Positions 32,346 through 43,459 of a stretch of 64,000 bases of DNA are shown piece by piece. Below the pieces are notes generated by a model. The model did no database searches and was not told where the DNA came from. It worked only from the letters and a program-made list of their open reading frames with translations. Made by a program: the position numbers and the translations under genes. Position 1 is the stretch's first letter. The number at the start of each line of letters is the position of its first letter. Source of the DNA: Paramacrobiotus metropolitanus (taxonomy: Eukaryota > Tardigrada > Eutardigrada > Parachela > Macrobiotidae); the NCBI RefSeq assembly GCF_019649055.1, contig NW_026570285.1, positions 558,001 to 622,000 on the forward strand. The letters run 5' to 3'.

Positions 32346-34340
32346 GGATGAAACCCAACGTAACTCAACTTGACAGGCTCATCGAGGAACGCCCGTGCGC
32401 TGACCAGCAGGCAAAACAAGATAACAATACTTACGAAGGCTCTAAAACAACCAGTTTTGCTGGAGGTAATTTGAGTTCAGCCGTCTCAACACCCTTAGAG
32501 CAGAGGACAATCAATTTTCTAACAGGAGAACCTCACGACTTTGCTGAAAACGAGCGGCTGAATGCCAGAATGCAGGTGGAAAAGTGTACGGACCAAATCT
32601 TGAAAAAACACAGCCAGCCGAAATCTATTCAGATAAAAGAAGCGGCTGATATAATAAAAGAAGCTGCCCAGACCATCCAAAAAGAAACGCTCACCAAAAC
32701 ATTAACGACGCAGCAACTGGATCGGATTATCAAAAGTCTCCAACCGTATATGTACGGAGAAAATACACCGCTGTGTAAAGCCTTGTCATCCGCCTATTCC
32801 ATCTTAGGCGATAGCAGTAACCGCACTGCAGACTGGAGAATGCTACTACTTATAACTGCCGGCTATACTACCGATGGTGTCGTACCGCAGGTGCCTTCCT
32901 GGATAAAAGTAACTGTCGCCACGTGTTTAATTACCAGCGATTACGAGCCGAAGCAGTACAAGACGCTCCGTTACGTAGAAGACAGCAGCTGGTCCTTCCA
33001 AAGGCGGACGCTATTTAAACTTTGCACAACTGTACCATGCCGACATCCCACGATTCAGTTTCTCCGACGACAAAAATGGAAAATTCCGGATGAAGGAGAA
33101 ATAAGACTGTTTGCTCCTGTTAACGACCCAGAAGCTATTCAGGACTTTACTACCATGGTGCAATCATTAGCAGACAGTGGCGATGCAACTGCAAATCTAA
33201 TTGCCAGGGTCGCACTGGACGAATATATTAATGTCGAGATCCAGGCAGCCGCGAATTCTCCCCACAAACAACATGATGCGACATGCTATGCGTACGCAAC
33301 GGCAACGGTCTTTCATTTGGTTATGAAGAGGATACGAGGTTAGTTTATGAGCGATATTGCCGACTTTGTCTTTAAATAACAAACAATATTTCTCGGGGAT
33401 GCAGGCCATAATAAAATTCATAAACATATCAGTTACCAAATATTTGCTCAAACATAATACTGGTACACAGTAAAACGTGGCAGTAAGTACTATGTAGCCT
33501 CTATCTGTTGCTGTTTCCTCTGCCTCATGCATGTCAGAATTATAGTAGCTTATTGTCTCGCCAAAATTGCAAAGCAGTTTCGAAAAATTTTGTTTTACAG
33601 GCAGACATGGTGGCGTGCCAGCATTCAGACTTCTGTATAACGAATTTGTTGAATATTTTGGAACAAGACCGACGAATACAGTGAAGGTCATCGAAACATT
33701 TGCAAGCAAGTATCGGCTTAAATATCGTCAACTTAATGCTAAATGGGAGCCCGATGCTGGTGATAGGCAAACTTCTGATGACAAAGATCACCGGATTTTT
33801 CTATGCGAAGCTAGGCAAGCGTTAAATGCCGGGCGTCCTCTGATTGCGACATATTGCTTGAGTAAGTCACAAAGAGAAAATTTCGATCAGTTCTACAAAA
33901 GCAACAAACAAGGCGTACTGACGAAAGACGACTTGGGAGAATGCGGCACTGAGCCGACTGAAGGACATGCTGTTGTACTGATCCACTGCGATCCCGTGTG
34001 CCTGGTTTTTTTGAATTCGAGAGGGAAAAGATTTGCAGACAACGGTCTGTTCCGAGTTGCTGATAGTTCTGTTTTAAACTGCAAATATTATGAAGTTTAT
34101 TGGGAAAAAAGCGCATTGACCAAAGGCGAAAAGGAGCAGTTTACGCTGTCGGGGTACGAGAGAGCACACAGTTTAGCGCGACAGCTCCCCGACTCAGTCA
34201 AGCGCTTACCATATCATTGCCCAAACTGTTTGCAGTCATCCCCAGCCAATGAATATACCGGCAATTTCGTAGTAGCAAGCTGTCCAAAATGCCAGGAAAC
34301 ATTTTTTCCAGCGCCTATTGGATTCCTTCCTCGTCTTTAG
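32346..34340 (+). CDS. papain-like cysteine peptidase with C-terminal zinc ribbon
   Basis: Exon 32346-33338 (acceptor TTTTATAACAG, donor CGAG|GTTAGT) joins in phase to 33601-34340 (acceptor TTGTTTTACAG; KRIRG|RHGGVPAF). The catalytic core follows the C1/papain order: HDATCYAYATATVFHL holds the nucleophile Cys and its helix, EGHAVVLIHCD holds the His, and CLVFLNSRG the Asn. The region before it (...ERPCADQQAKQ..., DWRMLLLITAGYTTDG) is unassigned. The tail YHCPNCLQSS...ASCPKCQETF is a CxxC...CxxC zinc ribbon, unusual after a papain fold. No signal peptide or propeptide was seen. It may be the C-terminal part of the vWA protein beginning at 24218. Confidence 0.65.
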
Positions 34341-35956
34341 TCGGCGAGCTTTGTCATGGACCTGCACACATCTGCTAAAGAAAACGACGGTTTACAGAAA
34401 TGACGACATGGTTGACTTCTACGTGCTACCATTTAAGCCGTACAACAACGCTCAGTGATTTTTTATACGTAATTTGTTGCATTTGACCTGCATAGGGTGT
34501 TCACACCAAGTGCTGACAGCTTTTAAAAAATCCGCGTTCAATTTTCTTTTACTAATTTATATTTATCCGCTTCCATTTTATATACTATGAAGCATTCGAA
34601 ATCATCTAGCGCAAGTTTGGAAGATTAGTCAAGCAACATGGTTTAGATAACATATTTTGAAGATAGACACAGAGTTTTCCTCTCGTGTTGCAATTTGTAA
34701 AAAATCTAGAAAATTTATGGAAGGTTTGGTCATAGAAAGAATTGAGTTTGAATTTGTATGGATCGTAGATACCGTTTTGTCTGTGGCGTAACATTATTGG
34801 TGTTAACACAACTGACAATTTTTATTGACAATTTAATAATTCTGTGCATAAAAGCGTACGAGGCACAAGAATTACACTAGCAGTATGTATTTAAATCAAA
34901 TGTAAGGGTTAAAAATAGAGAAATTCAAAACCTCTGTACACAGCAAAACACCCGTTCCCGAACTTCATACGCCTAAGCGAGTGCGAACACCCGTGTACGC
35001 AACACGTGTTTTCCCGTGTACTGACCTAATTTTATACTAACCTAATTCCTAAAGGCCTATTTTTATTCGGGCTTGAGATCGTCACATCTCGTGAAACTGA
35101 GCTATTTCAGCGAGTCACATCTCCGCCACAGTGTCCGTAATTGATATGCGAAGTAAAAACCACACACTCGTCACCTTTCCGTAAGTTAGTTTCGTCAAGG
35201 TTACCTTCGTCCAAAGCTGGCTCCTTTCGTCAAACTTTGGAAGTAGAACTAGTTCTGTTTTTTAAACTTCACGATCGTACTGATACTGGTGCCGGTGTCT
35301 CTTCCGCCCGAATGATGGAGCAGTCGCGATTGCATAAATACACAGCTGCATACAAATGTACATCGTTGCTTAAGGCCTTAAGTAACAAAATACGCAGTGT
35401 TTTGTGTGCTAATATACGGTAAAAATTCAGAAATTCACTTCTTGTTATCGTCCAGTGGTGAGCAGTGCATTGTTGTTTGCATGCGATTCCGGAGAAGCAC
35501 GGATTTCCAAGACGAAGGGCGTATGCCAGCTCTTTGGTGGTTCGGATCTCTACGTGTAGTCAGTTCTGATAAAACGTTTCGGATAAATACAGTTTTCACT
35601 AGGTAAGTGTGCCGCTGGAGGTTAACCGCTCCAAGCCATAAGAGTCGGTATATTTGAAACAGTAGTTCAGACCGCCGACACCTTACGCAGTTGCAGTCCA
35701 GTGTTTAAGTCGCATGTCTTTTCCGCGGTACACAGGAAAGTTGATCAGGATTGCAGAGTAGTGCTTGATGATCTTTTCTCGACATCGCAATAATACGAAA
35801 CCCATCATAAGAAAATTGCAAGTTAAAAATAAAATGTAGCAGATTTCGTCGAGTAAACAGTAAACATGTGTATGGCAATGTACTCCGTTATAATTACTGG
35901 CTAATGCTGACACATATTGGCATATACTGCACAGTGTCAACTAATCAAGCAATTGC
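34341..35956. other. intergenic, no gene seen
   Basis: Downstream of the peptidase stop. Short open frames (35141-35422, 35397-35606) have no domains or splice logic. Confidence 0.4.
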
Positions 35957-35964
35957 GTGACAGA

Positions 35965-36539
35965 CAGGGGCTATTCGAGACCCCCATCGACCATGTACTA
36001 TTTTTTTAAGCCGAATCTGACCATGTAGTAATGATCAGCGAATTTTTCTGATCTAGAAAGTGTTTTTTAAAATTTTTTTCGGAACAAAAAAATTCTGACT
36101 GCCAGCCCCCTAAGCCCCCCACAGTATCCTGAGCGGTAGCAATGGTACCAGGGGCAAAAATTATATTTTCGTCGTTTTTTCACTTTTTCTAGGTAAATCA
36201 ACAACGCTGAATTCGATTTGACATTAAAAATATAATTTGAGCTAAGCATAAAAAGATTTACGTAAAACGAACAAAAATTCACACAGTTGATGTTACAACA
36301 ATTTTCAACACCCTTCTCAGCAAAAGTTCTTCCACACTGCTTATATTAATTTTTTAACATCAAATTTGAATTCAGCGTTATTGATTTACCTAGAAAAAGT
36401 GAACAACATACGAAAATAAAAATTTTGCCCCTGATCCCATTGCTACCGCCCAGGATACTATGGGGGGCTAAGGGGGCTGGCAGTCAGATTCGGCTTAAAA
36501 AAATAGTACATGGTCGATGGGGGTCTCGAATAGCCCCTG
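35965..36539. mobile_element. hAT-type MITE with intact 8-bp TSD
   Basis: Ends CAGGGGCTATTCGAGACCCC and ...GGGTCTCGAATAGCCCCTG are perfect inverted repeats that continue for more than 50 bp. Direct repeat GTGACAGA flanks it (35957-35964; 36540-36547). An 8-bp duplication with CAGGGG ends is diagnostic of hAT. About 575 bp, no transposase. Confidence 0.88.
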
Positions 36540-36547
36540 GTGACAGA

Positions 36548-36865
36548 AGACAAAAACCTGCAGTAAGTTGTGCAGTTACATAACCGTCAGTAATTATCTG
36601 TACAGATGTAACTGGAAACGGCTACAGTTACTTCGGCTGCCTCATGTAACCTTTATCGCAACACTGGATAGATTCGCTTGTTTGTCTTCAACCGGAAGTT
36701 ATTCCGTGGTATGTAGGGCAGGTTCATGGAACCCCTTTGTATCAATATATTGTACGCATCAAAGGCTTCCTCAGCAAAGGTTTTCCCCGTAGATTTTCCA
36801 ATCGCACCCGTCATAGTGTGCTTGCTTGGCGCAAGTGCCGCATTCTTGGTTGATACCCCAAAAGT
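36548..36865. other. upstream region of receptor 1
   Basis: No gene and no clear promoter element. The hAT MITE ends 327 bp before the receptor ATG. Confidence 0.4.
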
Positions 36866-37936
36866 ATGGACTTAACCATAATGGGCTTAAACGCGACAAT
36901 GACTCATAACCTGTCGGTACTGTGGACGCCGCATAACAACCATTCGGATTCCCGGTCGGTCAGCGTCTCCTTGGACGCCGGCGCCGTGAGCACCGGAATC
37001 CTGGCCGTCGCGTTCAACGCCTTGGCGCTGCTGGTGACCTTTACCAATGCATCCCTGTGGACACCCTTCAACATCTACATCGTGGCCATAATGTGCAGCA
37101 ACGTGGCGTTCGGCTGTCTGGACCGGGCACTGGACATCGTCGAGCGTGCGTACGGGTCAGTGTACCTGGGTCACTCCCTGTGCACCCTACGCTTGTACTC
37201 CATCTACATCATCTCCCCGCATTTATACAACTTCCCCTGGCTGATCACGCTGAACCGCGCCTGGGCCCTCTTCGCACCCGTCTCCTACCGGGCCCGCCAC
37301 AACCGGACCACCGCCGTCCTTTTCTGCGGCGCCGTGATGGTGTACGTGCACAATTTCATGCTGCCGTTGCTGATTCGCGATCGGATGTTCTATCGTCTGC
37401 CGTTGGAGGGCGGCTGCCGGCTGAATAACGCCGGCCAACCGACGCTCGTGGAGTTGACGTCTATCCTGATTTATGACGTACCCAAGTAGGGCATTCCGGT
37501 CGTCTTCCCCTTCTTACTGTGGAAGATGTGCTCGCGAATCTCGCGACGACCGGGTGCTAATCCAGCTGCACCGGAAGCTAGGCAGGAAGGTCCGCAGCGT
37601 CCCTTTATAGTGCTGACGTTGTACACCGGCAGTACCTTGGTTTGTTGGTGGCCGATCATATGCTACTTCACTATCCTTACCTACAATCCCAATACCAAAT
37701 TGCCCCTCGCCTTCTATCGAGCCGCATCCGACCTGTACACCATCCAAGCTGTCCTGGATCCGCTGATTTTCGGCCTGACCCTCGGCAACATCCGCAGTTA
37801 TTGGCGCCGGCTCTGCAGAAGAAGGACTAACAACCAAGTCATGCTGGTCAGCATTTCCGGTGACCGGGAAACCGCCGCCGCCAGAACAACCAGAGAGAAT
37901 CCCAACGTGATGCTGAATGTTGCCAGCGTGTCTTAA
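36866..37936 (+). pseudogene. rhodopsin-like 7TM receptor 1, one in-frame TAG
   Basis: A single uninterrupted frame from ATG 36866 to TAA 37936, except TAG at 37487-37489 in the fifth transmembrane segment (YDVPK*GIPVVFPFLLWKM). The receptor at 51195 aligns without gaps and has Ala there. Seven segments can be placed: TM1 GILAVAFNALALLVTF, TM2 FNIYIVAIMCSNVAFG, TM3 around LYSIYIISPHLYNFPW, NRAWALFAPVSYRARH in place of the DRY motif, TM4 AVLFCGAVMVYVHNF, TM5 as above, TM6 STLVCWWPIICYF (CWxP) and TM7 AVLDPLIF (in place of NPxxY). The N-terminus has N-glycosylation sequons (NLS, NHS). No intron. It is a pseudogene, a readthrough gene, or carries a sequence error. Confidence 0.8.
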
Positions 37937-39154
37937 TGTTTACTCTAACTTTATCCCAGTTCCCCAGATTGGCTATTGACTTCCCGGTGGAATATATATT
38001 GTCAGAACTTGGATGATCTTCTAGGCTGGACCACTGCTGTGAACTCATTGGAGCGACTTAGCCAGAAAATCCCGCTTCATCGGCAAGATGGTCTCATTAA
38101 AAAGCAGCGTGTTCCAAACTCTATTTCTTACCAGCGATCGCGCAGTAGAGGAATTCCGTGATCGGAGCACCACGCAAGCAAATCCCTTAATCCGGAGCAC
38201 TGTCCCGTGCTTGATCCTCATTTCGGGGTGATACCTGGTGCCCTTAGACTTGAGCGGCCCCACTAGGGCTCCGGTGGGGATCCAGCTTGGGTGTCGGTTC
38301 TGCCCCCACGGAAGCGCGAGTGCTTTGACACAATATGTCGGTTAAAGATCCTGTCGATTGTCGCTTATTTGCGTATAATTAACCGTATTTGGAGAATCTT
38401 TGTTTCAATTAGCGAATGTGACGGGCTGTGGCAAAATAAATAAATATAAATAAAATGCTGTGGCAATATAAATAAAATGCTGGCATACAGTTTTTCCACA
38501 GTGTTTGACAGATGTCTTTGCGTGTCCCTTTAAATCGACAAACGTCGCAGATTCAAGATCAATCGTTGCGGATTTCCTCAGTCATTACGATGACAATAAA
38601 TTTATAAGATGTACACACATCTGCATTAGAAAGTTATGAAACTTGTAAGATTTACATGTATAAGACGTGCACAGATGTACGCATTTACAGGAAGTAGAAA
38701 TTTTACAAGATGTACACAGGTCAACATACACTACAAAGGTCACACCACAGAAGAACGTTCTATAGTGCAATCTCTACGACTCTACGAGTACAGTGGGTGC
38801 GAAACGTTTGTCAGTACATATCCTGAAATAAATAATTCAGCACTTATAGTCAGTTATATGCGCGGAGTCGGTAGAGATGCTTCTGGCAGAAACCAGTACC
38901 GGTTACTTGTTCCAGATTTTTATCGTAGTTGCTATTTGTTGCTTATCTGGCTTTTTTTACCGAACGATAATACCGTTAACGACTCGCCCCCTTTATTCCC
39001 TTTATTCCCAGAACAGAAACCTTCACGGAACTACAGGCAAACAGGGACATACACTATAATCTATAAATACCGGCGCACAGTGAATCTACAAGACTTTTCC
39101 CGTGGCATAATCTTCGTTGCCGCAGCACGTTTGCCGTTATTTAAGGCTCGACAG
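37937..39154. other. intergenic, no firm gene
   Basis: Around 38045-38330 the minus strand has an open GC-rich frame (...KSKGTRYHPEMRIKHG...) of unknown origin, perhaps a mobile-element remnant. 38615-38720 has imperfect repeats of AAGATGTACACA-like units. Confidence 0.35.
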
Positions 39155-42100
39155 TTACTGTATACTCTGCGTATTCCCTAACAGATTAAGCGTAAAGCTA
39201 GTCAGAACGGTCCAACTAGACGGCTCGCACGTTGATTTTCCAGCCGCTCGCTGTGTCACTGCCATCCGACACAAAAGCGACGACCTGTACAGACCGAAAT
39301 GTATAACAACTGCTACCACGCGAATGTTGGCGGATAAGGCACTTACGGCAGGACTGTTCACGGTTTGCGCCGAGAATGCGTTACCTTGGCAGTATCTCTG
39401 ACCACCGATTACCAGTGCGTCATATGAACAAAAGTCGCTTATCTGGTCAAAAGACAGAGCTGCTCTTACAATAAGTATTCCGCACACTCGCATGATTTCT
39501 AATCCATTGAAAGATGGTTAAGCTTACATTGAACGGAACCAAAGGATCTTCCGTGAACTGTAACGAAGAGGACAGAATTTGTGTAGAGTAGCGCGGATTT
39601 CATAATCAATTAATTTCGTTGCAGGATGTTACTCGTACATTATTTTAATGCCGGGGTACATACCTCCAACTGTTTCCCAGGCGGGGCTATAAAAAGCCAC
39701 AAGCAGACAGCGTTGTTGGGGTAATCACCAGTTGCACCACTCTCCCCAGGTCCTCCCACAGGGGAATTAAATACAACCGAACCCGTTGCTGGAACGATAA
39801 CGCTACCGCCACACCCTGAAAATGTCGCAAATCAGTTTCCTTTACTGGGCATTTCTGCGTGTGAACTGAAAGACCGTCGGATGCTTTTTCTTGTTGGACA
39901 AGATCTAACCAGTTCTTAACAAAAATTCTGGACGAGCCTACCAGTAGTTAACGGAATATTCACCGGTGGTGTACTGGGAATGGCTGGGTCACATACGGCC
40001 GGCGCTGAGGAAGCTGTAGTTGTCGTTGTTGTTGTTGTTGTTGTTCATGCTGTGGTCGGTGCTGTCGAAAACAACAATAGCCTGAAGTTCACTTTTTCAA
40101 GGACTTCTACTATAAAAGTAATGTACTATAAAAGTAATGATTGGTATACACTGTTCTGAAAACCGGATGTTGCGCGCAAAACATCCGGTTGCCGAGATAT
40201 GGCGTACTAAAATGGGCGAAAAGTTTAAATGCATTGTTGTGTACCAAAAATCTAGTTATCACCCGATCTTTTTGAAACCTTGCTATAAAAGATATATGAC
40301 CATGAAGTCAAAAGTGAACCAAGATCAGATCCATAGCATTTTTTTCCGATTCTAAAATAAATTTCAAAAATTTTAAAACTTATTTTAAAATTATGGGGAT
40401 ATGCTATGAACCTAAAATTAGTTCGCTTTCGACTTTATGGCCATGTGCCTTTTCAAGCAAAGTTTCAAGAAGATCGGGTAAGAACCAGACTTTTGGTACG
40501 CAACAATAATGCATTCAAACTTATTACCCATTTTAATACGCCATATCTCGGCAACCGGATGTTGCCCGCGCAAACCGTTTTCAGAACAACGTATACAAAT
40601 CATTTAGCTTTAGAATGACATAAAATATTACAAAAAATGTGATTCGGAGTGCGCGAAAGCGAAAGTTTAAATGTATCCCATTTGTGGCGCTATGTGGCGG
40701 GCCATTTTCCTTAAGGAAAATAGCCCGCTACATGGTGACAAAATTGGGGCACGTACACTAAAACTTTCGCTTTCGCGCACTGGGAAGCGCTTTTTTGTAA
40801 TACTTTACGTGGTCCTAAAGCTGAATGATTTTTATACGTTATTGTGAAAACCAGTATCAGTTCCATTACATTTCTCCGATTTTAAAATAAATTTCAAAAA
40901 TGAGTAAGAATGACATAAAATATTTCAAAAAAACCATTCTGAGTGCGGGCCATTTTCCTTAAATTAAGAGTTCTACATTTATATGAACTTACTAGTGGTA
41001 GTTGTGGTGGTGGTTGGAGTTGAACAGACTGGACAAGTGGCACCTGAAACAAGTGTGAATCGTTATGACTTGAGAGTACTCCAAGTAGTCAGTAGTCACG
41101 CGTGCAGCACAGATTCATACTGTGCTCTTTCCCTGCAGTTTCCGTCCACCGCGAAAATGCCGGAAAAGCCATACCGGTTTTTCCATACCGGTATGCCTCT
41201 TTTATTCATTTTTGCTTTGCGACAGATTTTCACCGTCCCATCAAAGGTTTGCCAAAGTAACCAGTATCACTTTAGAATGTTAAAAACGCCAGAAACTATG
41301 TAACGGCATCACTCAGTATTGCCATCCTTCATTTGGGATTTCAAGTTCACAAAACCGATCAAGTGCAACTCCGAGACACACTAGCAATTAGACAATGTAT
41401 TAAGCCGACAAATTGTAACACGTCTGATATTATTGATACATAAGATTCTCCTAATGTCGGCCTATCATGTGCCAGGGTGTTGCGTGCCTCGAGCCTCGAG
41501 GCCTCAGCTGATCACTTGATGTGTCACACATTCAAGCCAAAATTCTCAGTAAACCTACGTTTACCCCAGCGACACGGCAACCGCCCTGTTCTCTCCAACT
41601 AAATGATATAAATATTCTTGTTAAAAAATAACGTTATAATTTGTTCCATTGCAAAGCGCGAGTTCTCCACAACTAATTCTAAATGCAGTGACCTAATGTA
41701 CTAGTACAAGGAACCGTAAAGCAATGGGGAAAGTTGATGTTGTAACTTACATGTTGTTTGAGGAGTCGTCGGGCACGTTACTGCCGGACACGTTACTGCC
41801 GGACACGTTAATGTCGGGCATTGGCAAGTCGGGCAAGTTACTGCTGCGGAGGCCGTTGTGGTCGCTGCAAGAACAAATTATTTATATGACCTTCGTCACT
41901 CGTCAGAGTTCCGCTTTCCAATCTACGTTATAAAGGCCACTTATCAATTGAGAACAGTACCTGCTGTCGTCGTGGGATACGGCGTGCAGCCGGTTTTTGT
42001 AGCGTTGACATAGGATAAGGCCGGGTCGCAGACGCACTGTTTACTATCGCTGCAGACGGAATATGCCGGCGCACAGCTGTGCCCGGGTGCGGCGCAGGGA

Positions 42101-42393
42101 CACAGCAGACCGGCCTTCGACACGTGACCGGCGCACCTGCGGACGAAGGCCAGTTCCGCGGTTTCGGCGGAGAAGAGGTCGGCTGTTGCGGATCGCGAGT
42201 TGGCCGGCTGAACCTGCTCGGGGGAAACAACGGGGGAAGAGGGCGTGGCCGACTGCGACGGCGCCGGGACGAAGAACGGTAGGTTGTTGCGAAGGAACTT
42301 GAATTCTCCGGCTGGCAGTAGTAAATGCTGGGCAGCGACGTGCCCAGCCGGTTCCAGACGGAGCAGAATGCAGACTATGACGAGACGTTGCAT
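39155..42393 (-). CDS. secreted Thr/Cys-rich protein with CUB domain, copy B
   Basis: Exons on the minus strand: 41961-42393 (start MQRLVIVCILL, a signal peptide, then a Pro/Ser linker and a Cys-rich module ...CPCAAPGHSCAPAYSVCSD...), 41751-41864 (repeated VTCP units), 40993-41043 (CATCPVCSTPTTTTTTT), 39942-40013 (SSAPAVCDPAIPSTPP) and 39664-39815 (first CUB half, CGGSVIVPATG...GDYPNNAVCLWLF). All these junctions are GT-AG and join in phase 1. A further exon about 39155-39470 gives the second CUB half (LSFDQISDFCSYDALVIGG). Its phase does not match the 39664 donor, so that junction is unresolved. An extracellular binding protein is likely. The last intron before the CUB half also contains a conserved GGTCTTTCAG shared with copy A. 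Confidence 0.72.
40140..40714. mobile_element. TTAA palindromic MITE, 5'-truncated, in gene B intron
   Basis: Carries the family features (GGATGTTGCGCGC, AT-rich palindromic centre, GAGTGCGCGAAAGCGAAAGT) and ends CCATTTTCC TTAA at 40711-40714. The left terminus is missing. It lies between gene B exons 40993-41043 and 39942-40013. Confidence 0.75.
40711..40962. mobile_element. second TTAA MITE copy sharing TTAA with its neighbour
   Basis: Starts TTAAGGAAAATAGCCCGC at 40711 and ends GGGCCATTTTCCTTAA at 40962. Internally deleted (252 bp). The TTAA at 40711-40714 is shared with the preceding copy, so the two elements sit end to end in the same intron. Confidence 0.75.
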
Positions 42394-42455
42394 GGTTAAT
42401 TATATCTATTACCTAGTGTTTGCTTAAGAAACACGGCTGCGTTTATATATATATA

Positions 42456-43459
42456 CAGGCCCGTCGTTAGACCCCTATCCAGTTTTCAAAACACTACTCC
42501 TCCTACAGTTTCCATCCGATAATTTTCCTGAATACACCATTGAAATCAGCGTAAAATTCTGAACAAGATGATTGAGGCCGATTTTGAAATTCAATTTCCC
42601 TGGATCGACTACCACGGGCGGTTTCCTATGCGACAGACATGTTTTGGGGTTTTCCCCCAATCTAAACATATTTTGACACTAAAACACGTTTTTGGCTTGT
42701 TTTTACTCGTTTTTCACGAACTTTAACTAATATTTAGTTATTTACATTCTTTTATGATTCAGCATCATAAATGTCATCATTTTCGGCTGGAAGGGATATT
42801 TCCCGTTTTTTTAGCAGGCGTCAGCTCAGTATACAGTATGAAGCAGACAAATCTTGTTTTACCGACTTTATTCGTGATGATCTTTTGCGAATTTTTAACG
42901 ACATGTCGATCTGCTCGGAAAAGAAAGGGCGTATTTTACCAAAAACAGATGTTTACAATCACATTAAAACGGACTGGAAATCGCATAGCATTAAGGATTT
43001 GTTAAATCTTTTAACGCTTGATCATTGCGCTGTAAGTGATGCCATGGATCCTCCTAGCGACATGCCGCTTATGCGCAAGCAAATATGGGACAATTTAAAA
43101 GACTGTCCCTTGCAGCCGATGATGATGATATTTATGATGTTGAATCATAAAAGAATTTAAAATAACTAAATATTAGTTAAAGTTCGTGAAAAACGAGTAA
43201 AAACAAGCCAAAAACGTGTTTTTTAGTGTCAAAATATGTTTGGGGGGTCAGGGGGGAAAACCCCAAAAACATGTCTGTCGCATGGGGAAACCGCCCGTGG
43301 TAGTCGATCCAGGGGGAATTCGAATTTCAAATATCGGCCTCAATCATCCTGTTCAGAATTTTACGCTGATTTCAATGGTGTATTCAGAAAAATTATCGGA
43401 CGGAAACTGTAGGAGGAGTAGTGTTTTGAAATCTGGATATGGGTCTAACGACGGGCCTG
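42456..43459. mobile_element. 1-kb element with about 320-bp inverted repeats and an internal ORF
   Basis: Ends CAGGCCCGTCGTTAGACCC and GGGTCTAACGACGGGCCTG. Left arm to about 42776 and right arm from about 43125 are near-perfect reverse complements. Both ends adjoin TATATATA, compatible with an 8-bp target duplication into a TA-repeat and thus with a hAT-type element, though the repetitive flank makes this weak. The single-copy centre is about 350 bp and holds one open frame. It ends about 60 bp before the gene B start codon, so it lies in that gene's promoter region. Confidence 0.75.
42771..43160 (+). CDS. 129-residue ORF inside the 1-kb element
   Basis: Starts at ATG 42771 at the inner edge of the left arm and stops at TAA in the right arm, so it spans the whole non-repeated centre. 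The product is hydrophilic and helical in look (SCFTDFIRDDLLRIFNDM..., KTDVYNHIKTDWKSHS...). No transposase motif is recognised. It could be a captured host fragment or an element-specific protein. Confidence 0.35.
   Translation: MSSFSAGRDISRFFSRRQLSIQYEADKSCFTDFIRDDLLRIFNDMSICSEKKGRILPKTDVYNHIKTDWKSHSIKDLLNLLTLDHCAVSDAMDPPSDMPLMRKQIWDNLKDCPLQPMMMIFMMLNHKRI

Noticed and set aside
38045-38330. Retrotransposon integrase tail or ribosomal-like exon
   Set aside because: An open GC-rich frame exists, but no motif is clear in any frame, and I could not choose between readings.
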